A stretch of DNA of 64,000 bases from Cavia porcellus (lineage: Eukaryota; Chordata; Mammalia; Rodentia; Caviidae). Location of the stretch: positions 64,569,474 through 64,633,473 of the forward strand of contig NW_026947504.1 of assembly GCF_034190915.1 (NCBI RefSeq), written 5' to 3'. A model generated the notes under the pieces. The model ran no database searches and was not told where the DNA came from. It was given only the letters and a program-made list of their open reading frames with translations. Position numbers and translations under genes: made by a program. Below, piece after piece: positions 56,893 through 64,000 of the stretch (positions within the stretch are counted from its first letter, which is position 1; each line of letters opens with the position of its first letter).

Positions 56893-57045
56893 AGAGCTGG
56901 AGATGGCAGCAGATGCCCATAATCCCAGCACTTAAGAGATTGTGGCAGGAGGACAGCTGAGAATTTGAAGCCAGCCTGGCTACACAGTGAGTTCAAGGCC
57001 AGCCTGAACTATATATAGCAAGACCTTGTCTCAAAAGCAAAAAGC
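56893..57045 (+). repeat. B1 SINE with internal duplication
   Basis: gctggagatggcagcagatg; duplicated ttgaagccagcctgg and ttcaaggccagcctg. Confidence 0.8.
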
Positions 57046-57232
57046 AAAACTAGAACAGAGCTTTCTGAATAGGCTTCTGTTGTATTAATGGAGCTGTTAT
57101 GTGTTATAGTTTTTTTATATATTAGCACAGAAAGCAGTGATGTATTAGAAACAGAATGGTATTCTAATGCTGTAAAGCACAAGTTATTGTATTTTATCCT
57201 ATATCTAACCTCTGTGTTTAATTTTTTTACAG

Positions 57233-57321
57233 CATAGTTGTTGTCCAAATCTCTGGGTACAGAATGTTTTTGTAGAAACACATGACAGGAATTTCCCATT
57301 GGTGGCATTCTTCACCAACAG
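57233..57321 (+). CDS. SETDB2: SETDB2 coding exon, SET catalytic core (residues 633-662)
   Basis: The acceptor is gtttaatttttttacag; the donor is GTTTGA after 57,321. It starts HSCCPN, which with the preceding Asn completes the NHSC motif that binds the cofactor, and continues [18 protein letters not shown]. Nearly identical to human. Confidence 0.98.
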
Positions 57322-57375
57322 GTTTGAATAACTTTGCTTATATGAATTAACTCTGAAATCATGACTTTAAAAATA

Positions 57376-57520
57376 ATACTGTAGCCAGGCATGGTTGATT
57401 GAGGCAGAGATAATCTCAAGTTTGAGTCTATGCTACACAACTTAGTAAGACCCTGTCTCAATTTTAAAAAAGCTCAGTGTCAAAACCCTGGGTTTGATCC
57501 ATAGTACTAGGGAAAAGAAA
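57376..57520 (+). repeat. Composite B1/ID-like SINE, diverged
   Basis: tagccaggcatggttgattg, aagaccctgtctcaa, then gggtttgatccatagtact. Confidence 0.55.
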
Positions 57521-57913
57521 AAAAAGAAAAAACATGAGAGGAGACAATGTATAGTATAATTCAAAATACCTGGTACCCTAGAATATAGCACTCAGCCTAA
57601 ACTGTTCCTAGTCAATAAAATAAATGACAGGAAATGACAAAAGAATGCTCTCTCCTCTAGTCAAGACTCTTCCCCATCCTCTTCCATATAAAAGCTTCAC
57701 ATTTGCCCAACACACCTCCTTATAGATATTAGCAGTATCCTTTTTACTTAGGACTTAGGTAAATTTGGGATAAAACTCAATTCAACTGGTAGGTGTCAAA
57801 GGAGAAAGAATGGATATTTTAAAGATGGTAGCATGAAATTCTCATATTCAAGTTTGATTCATGTGTTTTTATTTAGAGTGATTTGTGATTATTTTTAATT
57901 TCTATTTTGTTAG

Positions 57914-58031
57914 GTATGTGAGAGCACGGACAGAACTAACATGGGATTACGGTTATGAAGCTGGGACTGTGCCTAACAAGGAAATCCTCTGCCAGTGTGG
58001 CGCTAATAAGTGTAGGAAAAAAATACTGTAA
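57914..58031 (+). CDS. SETDB2: SETDB2 last coding exon, SET end and post-SET (residues 662-700)
   Basis: The acceptor is ttctattttgttag; the stop TAA is at 58,029-58,031. RTELTWDYGYEAG carries the catalytic Tyr segment and CQCGANKC gives the three post-SET zinc cysteines (688, 690, 695). The C-terminus CRKKIL matches human. Confidence 0.98.
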
Positions 58032-58300
58032 TTATGTTCCTAATGCCCGTCTTGAAATTAGTGTTGTAGGCTGAAATCAGAGCCATACAAAAGAACTCTT
58101 AATTATTAGTAGAATTTCGGTGGTGTCCACCAAGGTAATTCCTCTGTTCACCCTGTTCAAGGGTTTTCTATTTCCTGACTTTTTGTTTTTGTGGTGTAGA
58201 AATGTCAAGAACAAAATAAGGACATTTTCAGACACATCAGGTAGCTCTTGTTTTTATTGTTGTTCAACTTTACATGAATAAAAGTGTATTTTATATGAAA
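58032..58300 (+). other. SETDB2: SETDB2 3' untranslated region
   Basis: The AATAAA signal at 58,277-58,282 (tgaataaaag) is the first good one after the stop, followed by T/GT-rich sequence. Cleavage near 58,300 is inferred. Longer ends are possible. Confidence 0.7.
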
Positions 58301-58556
58301 TTACACTATACAATTGGTAATTTATTTGTAAATTATATATTTAGAAAACTGAAGGTCACAATAGAATTTAGCTGTTTTTAAAGTTCCTTCAGGTTTCTAT
58401 TCCTTTTTGTATTTAAGGAAAAACTGAAAGAAAATTCATTTCAAAAAGTGTGATAGAAATTTACTCAACAGTTTCTTTGCCCCACTTAGATAGCTGATGG
58501 GACATTGTTTCATGAAAAAGATATAACTTCAGATGTTGAAATATTTGGGATATAGC

Positions 58557-58742
58557 TAGGCATGGTGGCACACTTAAGAGGCTGAAGCAAGAGGATCACC
58601 ATGTGGTCAAAGTCAGTCTGTACTCGGTAGTGAGACCCTGTCTCAAAAAAAAAGGAAAGAAAGAAAAAGATTGGGGAAGATAAGATATTTGCTTAGCAAG
58701 TATGAAGCCCTGGGTTCAATCTCCAGCACCACAAAAAACAAA
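58557..58742 (+). repeat. Composite B1 plus ID-like (dimeric) SINE
   Basis: gctaggcatggtggcacact (B1 half) to ctgtctca, A-rich linker, then ID-like half ending gggttcaatctccagcac and A-run. Confidence 0.7.
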
Positions 58743-58744
58743 AC

Positions 58745-59210
58745 TAAACTAAAAACAAACAAACAAAAAAACTTTGGAAGTTATGTGCACAAAAACTAAT
58801 TTATAGGATTTTCTCTGTCACAGTGTTCTGGTCCTTTTACTGGGTGTCTGGTGAGAGCTTGCAGTCTGAAAACTTAAGTCCTTCAGTACAGGAAAATTGT
58901 CTCAAACTATTTCTATAAGGATTTCTCATTAAGAGAAGACTATAGAATTCCTGTTACGTAAATAATGTATTCCTGCAGGACTGGTTCTCTCATTTTCATT
59001 TCCAGCTGTCTTTCTGCTCCTTTTTTCTGGAAACTTTCCTCAACTTAACCTTCAAATTCATCTATTGCATTTTGTTTTCCTTGCCTCATTTTAATATCTA
59101 AGTGCATTTCTTCGAATATTTTCTTTAATAGCATTCTATTGGGTCCACAGTTTCAACATTTTCTCTCCCTGAAAGTAGTGTTTATGGGTGTGTGTATACC
59201 ACATAGTGCA
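58745..59210. other. SETDB2-PHF11 spacer, nothing recognised
   Basis: No exon or named repeat. Confidence 0.35.
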
Positions 59211-59214
59211 TATA

Positions 59215-59372
59215 CAGTAATACCTTAGTTCACGAATGCTTATGTCTGCAGATAATTAATTTCTTAAAAGTATTCTGCAGAATTTTGCTTCCATTCTTCA
59301 TCTGGTGACAAACACAACCACGGTCATCTTCCCCCAAATCGTAAAATCGTTTGTAAATGGAGATACCATTGT
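59215..59372 (-). mobile_element. MITE-like element, second copy of the 29,896 family
   Basis: It starts cagtaataccttagttcacg after TA and ends with a diverged inverted copy (ggagataccattg) before gta. Internal cttcccccaaatcgtaaaat is the complement of text at about 29,931-29,950. Confidence 0.72.
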
Positions 59373-59374
59373 GT

Positions 59375-59815
59375 ATACACACATTCATATGTGTATTTTT
59401 CCTGCTATATTCACTGTTGTAGTTTCATTTTCCTTGTATATTTGCTTTGATCTTTTATTTTTTCATGTTACAGATTTTCCTCAGAATTTACAGTTATTGG
59501 TGACTTACTGATGTTTCAGAGCGGAGCAGGGGCCCTTGGGCTGCTTGATCATGGCCTATCTGAGCTGTTTTGTTGAGAAGTTTCCTGATGTTAGTGTGTT
59601 CAGGACTTTGTTTTTGTCCTCGAAACGGTTACTCTTTCATCCTCTTACTTGGAAGACAACTTGTGTGCTAAGGCCTGCTTATTTCTATTCTTGTAACTTC
59701 TAACCTTTAATCCATCTTAAAGATGGTCAAGACTAAGCTGCTGGATTTAGTATAGTTTCTGTTTTTTGATAGCTCGCATTTTTGCCCCTTAGGCTCCCTC
59801 AAAGTATAAGACCTT
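59375..59815. other. Spacer, nothing recognised
   Basis: No exon or named repeat. Confidence 0.3.
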
Positions 59816-59817
59816 CA

Positions 59818-59905
59818 GGGTCTGGGGTGTAGTCAGCGGCACAGTGTCTGCCTGGCCAGTGGGAGGTCCCGAGTTCCACTGTGGCTGCCAAAAAAAAAAA
59901 AAAAA
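59818..59905 (+). repeat. ID-like SINE
   Basis: gggtctggggtgtagtcagc head and A-tail. Diverged A box. Confidence 0.6.
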
Positions 59906-60035
59906 GTACAAGAAGTTTCCCTTAGATTAGTTCATGAACAAATCAACTATTATATACTGCTTTTACGCAACTCTTTTTTCCTTTCATTCTTTCCCCCTCC
60001 CTCCTTTCTTTCCTTGCTTCCTTCTTTCTGTTCTT

Positions 60036-60150
60036 TTTTGAAAACAGGTTGTCACTGTTTGTCCAGGCAGAGCCCAAGACTTGGGATCCTTCTGCCTCAC
60101 TCTCCCTCCCTAAATAACGGGATTACGGCGTGCACCACCGCGCCTCTAAG
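60036..60150 (-). repeat. B1-like SINE, minus strand
   Basis: gaaaacaggttgtcactgtt to gtgcaccaccgcgcc. Confidence 0.65.
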
Positions 60151-60339
60151 ATTACAATTTAGTTGTATGTATCTATGTTTGTCTACATGTATATTTGTTT
60201 ACACGCACTGAGAACCTCGTTTGGTATGGTGCTCTGTACCCCGTGGGTGCTAAATAAAGGCTTGCTACCACAACTGCATTTAGGTTCCATTAATTCTGCC
60301 TCCGTTTAGAAGGTGAACATTAGCTGTTCAATAGGCTGA

Positions 60340-61060
60340 ACTCGGTGTGATGTTTTCAGCAGAAACCTTCGGAAGAGCCGCCGCTGCTTCGGCGGCGCCG
60401 GCTTCGGGGTGTCCCTCCTCCTGAGCGGTGCTGGGCTCCGCGAGCGGGACTTCCCGGGCGGGCGGGGCGGGCGGATCCGGGAGGGGCGCGGGGCGCGCCG
60501 GGATGTGAGCACTTCCGGACCGCGCTCGGCCTCCGCCGTGGCCAGCATGGCCCAGGCCGCCCTGCTGCAGCGGGACCAGGTTCCTCTCGCCACCGGTGAG
60601 TACACGCGCGACGTTCGGCGCGCCCCTCCCAGCCCGCCCGCCCGCCCGCGCGGGCGCCTCCCCGGCGGCTCCGCCTGCCCGGGCGCGAGTGCGGCGCGCG
60701 GCGCTCCCTCTGCCGCCGCGGAGCCGCGGGGCTGCCGGCCGCTTGGAGGACACCCGCGGCCCTCCGGCGCCGCCCCACCCGCCCACGGCGCGGGCGCTGC
60801 GGAGAGCGCTTGCGGGGGCGGGTGGTCGGCGCCGGCGCCCCCAGGCCTGCCGTGACGGCGCGCCCGCAGCGCTGCGGCCTTCCGCCGGGCCTCCCGACCG
60901 GCTGCGTCGGGGCGGGTGCGCCTCCTGCTGCCCGCCGGACTGGGGCTGGCTTCTGAGCTACCCCCGCGCCAGCGTTAGTGACGGCGCTTAGAGCCGCGCG
61001 GATGCCGCCTGATGGTCTGCGGAAGCGTTTTGAAGCAGAGGGCGTTCGATCTTGGTTTTA
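60340..61060 (+). promoter_or_regulatory. PHF11: CpG island and promoter of PHF11
   Basis: Extremely GC- and CpG-rich. Tandem GC boxes (gggcggggcgggcgg, about 60,457-60,474) and an ETS-type motif acttccgg (60,511-60,518) lie just upstream of the start codon. No TATA box. Confidence 0.85.
60547..60595 (+). CDS. PHF11: PHF11 first coding exon (partial gene)
   Basis: ATG at 60,547, then 48 more nt to a GTGAGT donor at 60,596. It reads MAQAALLQRDQVPLATG if the last codon is completed by G. Human PHF11 (long form) begins MAQA and its first exon ends in a similar Leu-Pro-Thr-Gly, in the same phase. PHF11 is a nuclear PHD-finger protein that helps NF-kB-dependent transcription and is interferon-inducible. 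This exon is about half the human length, since a Pro/Ser-rich part is missing. Neighbour SETDB2 supports the call. Later exons are outside the window. The match is short, so certainty rests on synteny, promoter and phase. Confidence 0.75.
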
Positions 61061-61910
61061 AAAGGCAGGAGTGAGCAGCTGGGGTTGTAGGGCTGTTCCG
61101 GACAGAAGGTGGTGCAAACGGGGCCCCGAGCCGCAGATCATCTGGCAACTAGACACCAACCAATCGCATTCAGCTTGTGCGTAAAGACACCACAGCATCA
61201 GGAGGAGTCAGGGAGGTGATGTCCTCTTCACCCAAATCCAGAATGGTACACGCAGCTTCTTCCTCATCTGCAATGATCTCAAACTGAGCACATCCCAAAG
61301 AACACTCTCCTGTTTTCCCAACTCTGTCAAAACCTGCCAGCCACCATCGCTCCCATTTCATTTACCGGTTATCAGGCCCCAAACCTTAGCGTACCCTCAG
61401 CACTTGCCTCCCAGTACCCCGTGTCACAAACCCCTCTGCCAGCCCAGCCGTCTTGGCTTCCGAATGTGCCAGAGGTCAGGCGTGACCCTCCAGCTCCGTT
61501 ACTACCGTCCAGTCCTGGGCTGTGTCTCCTGGCTTCTGCTGCCTTCATACGGGCAGAGGTGCACATCAGCCAAACTGGCCTTGGAAATACAGGAAGCAAG
61601 GTCAGTCTTCTCTGAACCCCCAGTACCCTCTCATTTCCCTCAAGTGTATTCGTTTGCGGTATAGAGGTGAACATAACTGCCTTCCTTTGACCTCAGGATA
61701 CATAGCCTGGCTTACGTTCACCCTTGTCCTTAGGATTTGACTTTGCCTGTTTTAATGACTTTGCCACCTTCTGCTGTTTTTGTGTGACCTCCGCAGCTAG
61801 GCCTGCCTCAGGATGTATTAATAAAGTTCCCACCCCGATTCATCCAACTACAGAGTTACTTGCTTTCTCCGGTCAAGAAGAATAAATGAGTTGACAGGCA
61901 GGATGGGGGA
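61061..61910 (+). other. PHF11 intron 1, first part
   Basis: No exon recognised. A minus-strand open frame (61,170-61,361) has an acidic patch but no known domain. An LTR-like aataaagttcccacc occurs near 61,822. Confidence 0.35.
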
Positions 61911-61914
61911 GGGA

Positions 61915-61949
61915 GGAATTTAGCTCCGCGGGAGTTCCATACCCCGTAC

Positions 61950-61984
<35 letters not shown>
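61915..61984 (+). repeat. Truncated ID-type SINE with 35-bp A-tail
   Basis: aatttagctccgcgggag, ccataccccgtacc, then a long A-run. The middle of the head is deleted. Confidence 0.75.
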
Positions 61985-61987
<3 letters not shown>

Positions 61988-62002
61988 TAGGATGTTTTAT
62001 TT

Positions 62003-62150
62003 TGTTTTCAGACAGGGTTTCACTGTGCAGTCCAAGCTGGATACTTCAACTCACTGTGTAGCTCAGGCTGGCCTCCAACTCACAGCAACTCTCCTGCCTC
62101 AGCTTCCAGAGTGGTGGGATTACAAACATGCACCACCATGCCTGACAAGA
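62003..62150 (-). repeat. B1 SINE with internal duplication, minus strand
   Basis: cagacagggtttcactgtgc to caccatgcctgac. Confidence 0.85.
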
Positions 62151-62750
62151 GCCAGGATCTTTTAGGATACTATAATACAGAGTATTTTAGTTTTTTAAAA
62201 AATGTCATTAGGGGAAGACTGTGTCCCACGTCAGGTTTCTACCCATTGGTCACATTAGTATGGTCACCACTTGTGGATTCCTAGATGCTGAGATCCTAGG
62301 AACCCAGTACTTGGGACTGCAGCTTAGCTATGGGCCACACAACGAACCTGTCCGCAGTGCCCCTGGCTGCACGTAGAAAAGAGACACTGAGCGAAAACGT
62401 CCTGATGTTATACAATAGGTATGAGTCAGTTTCAGATAGTGTGATTGTAGACGTGGGGGTCAGGAGTTGGCACTAGTAATTTAACTGCCTGATTTACTTT
62501 TAAGCCTTGGGGGTTTTATGGGGAGGAGTTTTTTGGGGGGCTTTGGTGCTGGAGATCAAATGTAAAGATGTAAATAATAATGTCTGATGTGACGGCCTTT
62601 TAAATAAGACCACAGTGTTTTACTGAAGTAGACTTTGGGCCTTGAGGTGATTAGAATATTGGAATTTCCCCTTCTCCCAGTTTTATCCTAGGTCAAGAGA
62701 CTTTGTATTGTCAAATATTAAAATATATTCTCAAGCAGTAAAAAAAAACT
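62151..62750 (+). other. PHF11 intron 1, nothing recognised
   Basis: No exon or named repeat, apart from a weak tttggtgctggagatcaaat ID-like shadow near 62,542. Confidence 0.35.
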
Positions 62751-62751
62751 T

Positions 62752-62972
62752 TTTGTTTTAAGATAAGGTCTTGGGGCTGGGGATTTAGCTTAGCAGCATG
62801 AGCACTTGCCTTGCAAGCTCGGGGTCATGAGTTCAATCCCTTGTACCAAAAAAAAAAAAAAAAGATAAGATCTTGCTGTGTAGTCCAGGTTGGCCTTAAA
62901 CTCATGGCAGTCCTCCTGTCTCGCCCTCCTGATTGCTGGGATTACCAGGATGTACTCTTGTACCCAGCGGTC
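62752..62972 (-). repeat. B1 SINE split by a young ID SINE
   Basis: B1 complement (ttgctgtgtagtccaggttg to gtacccagcgg) is interrupted at 62,773-62,862 by a + strand ID (ggggctggggatttagctta) with agataaggtctt/agataagatctt flanks. Confidence 0.88.
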
Positions 62973-62974
62973 AA

Positions 62975-64000
62975 ACAGTTTTTGTGTGTTGTATTGATAG
63001 AGGAAGGTTAATGGAACAAAGAAGAAGAACAGGAGCAAAAGATTTTACAAAATTCCATACTAATATTTCAATGTAAGAAATAAATTGTAGAAAATAAATG
63101 TTTTCTAAGGTGGTCCCCTTACCCAAGAGTAGAAATGATAAAAACTTAAAATTTCATCAAATATAACTTTGAAACATTCTTTATACTAAAGAACATTATA
63201 AACAAGTTAAAAGACCACATACATTACTGTCAAAGTGTTTCTATCCTGAGTACACAGCAAACTCTCACAAACCAAAAAGTAGAAATTCAGTAGTAAAATT
63301 AGGATGCCAGAGAAGAAATGCTAATTTCTCACATATTAAATGCACAACGGAAGCTCACGGTCCACTTCTGCTCTGTGTTCTTCCCTCTGATTTGCTCGTC
63401 TTAATCTGTCCTAGCTACACCCTGACAATAGGTTTGTCAGGTAGGTAGATAACCTCTCCTGTCTTCCTATGTTTCTACTTTTCTTCACTGCCTGTGACCA
63501 TTAATTTTTCTAAATAATCAGTTTTCTCAAATTTTTAAAAATAATCTTCTTGGGATTTTGATTAAAATTACATTAAGCCTAAAGCTTATTGGGAGGTAGA
63601 ATTGATGTCATTATAATATCCAAGTTTTCATTTTCAGGAGTAAAGAATTTCTCTCCATTGGTCAAAACTGACCATCTTCAAGTAACTTCGGGGTCTTGTT
63701 CTTCCCTGCTCCAGAAAGTCCAGTGGCTTACTCTCTCCTGTTCAGATTCTTGCCCTTGTCCCCTAAGGTTGCTTCTGCCCGCATTGTCCCTCCTTCTCCC
63801 CCTCCACATGGTGGCAGCTCAAGGTCCACAGCCTTGACAGCTCGACTGCCCACAGGGAGCCCCTCCTCTGCCCCCATACTGTTTATTGTACTTCTGTTCA
63901 CTGTGCAATTACATTACTTGGTGGCATTTTTCTGTTATTTTATTTCCCTAATTGCTACTTTGTCTCCTTGTTTATTTTGTAACCCTCTTACAGACTTCTC
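62975..64000 (+). other. PHF11 intron 1, last part
   Basis: No exon matched. 63,640-64,000 is C/T-rich, possibly an old L2-type or MIR-type relic. An acceptor-like ttgtaaccctcttacag ends near 63,993, but too little follows to test an exon. Confidence 0.35.

Larger units (their letters stand above)
10205..58300 (+). other. SETDB2: SETDB2 gene, histone H3 lysine 9 methyltransferase (whole gene)
   Basis: Thirteen coding exons with GT/AG borders and matching phases give 2,103 nt of coding sequence: 700 residues plus stop. Human SETDB2 has 719 or 707 residues depending on isoform. Residues about 150-221 correspond to the methyl-CpG-binding-like domain. About 245-350 are the Cys-rich pre-SET. SET starts near 353, is split by a long variable insertion (about 386-600) and resumes with the NHSC motif at 632-635 and ELTWDY at 669-674. 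Post-SET cysteines are 688, 690 and 695. The enzyme is nuclear and known to add methyl groups to H3K9, with roles in chromosome segregation and interferon-linked gene repression. All key SET motifs are intact, so the gene looks functional. Transcript ends are inferred. Confidence 0.95.

Noticed and set aside
60306..60991. Several long open frames on both strands
   Set aside because: They are effects of high GC content in the CpG island. Only the 49-nt PHF11 exon has gene support.
11804..62862. tRNA genes
   Set aside because: A/B-box-containing segments are ID SINEs with A-tails and target duplicates; none folds as an intact tRNA with a CCA-ready acceptor stem as far as I can see.
63977..64000. 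PHF11 exon 2 at the window end
   Set aside because: An acceptor-like site is present, but the seven bases after it do not allow a test and do not fit the expected codons.

Overview
This is a window of nuclear DNA from a placental mammal, and the repeats point to a rodent. It carries many tRNA-derived ID-type SINEs, B1 elements with the internal duplication typical of rodents, composite B1 plus ID-like dimers and L1 fragments. The ID copies share a variant A-box region (ctcagtggcataagcgcc), which may identify the lineage. I cannot name the species from sequence alone. Genes are split into short exons with GT/AG borders, so most long open frames here are not genes.

Layout: (1) 1-5,180: a 5.1 kb internally deleted class I endogenous retrovirus with two LTRs, a 5-bp target duplication (CAGAG), a tRNA-His-type primer binding site and a broken gag, but no recognisable polymerase. 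(2) 5,200-10,000: old LTR debris and intergenic DNA. (3) About 10,050-10,920: a GC-rich promoter with YY1-like and CCAAT motifs, probably bidirectional; in mammals CAB39L runs leftward from this point and SETDB2 rightward. (4) About 10,200-58,300: the whole SETDB2 gene on the + strand. I place thirteen coding exons (ATG 15,830, stop 58,029-58,031). All junction phases agree and give a 700-residue protein with MBD, pre-SET, split SET and post-SET regions. (5) 58,300-60,340: a short spacer with SINEs and a small DNA transposon. (6) 60,340-61,060: a CpG island with the first coding exon of PHF11 (ATG 60,547, donor after 60,595). The rest of the window is PHF11 intron 1. The order CAB39L-SETDB2-PHF11 matches the known mammalian arrangement.

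SETDB2 encodes a histone H3K9 methyltransferase. PHF11 encodes a PHD-finger protein tied to NF-kB and interferon-related transcription. In human they lie head to tail close together and a read-through transcript is known; the 2.2 kb gap here would allow the same.

The introns are mostly retroelement debris. The most unusual structures are: an L1-style retrocopy of the polyadenylated end of an LTR transcript (27,504-27,598); a segment next to a SETDB2 splice donor (50,738-50,893) that has a second copy 12.7 kb upstream; an L1 with a ~150-bp tandem repeat in its tail; two TA-flanked MITE-like elements; and a gag gene with an 84-bp in-frame tandem repeat. I found no CRISPR array, operon or prokaryotic feature, and no clear sign of an undescribed biological system.
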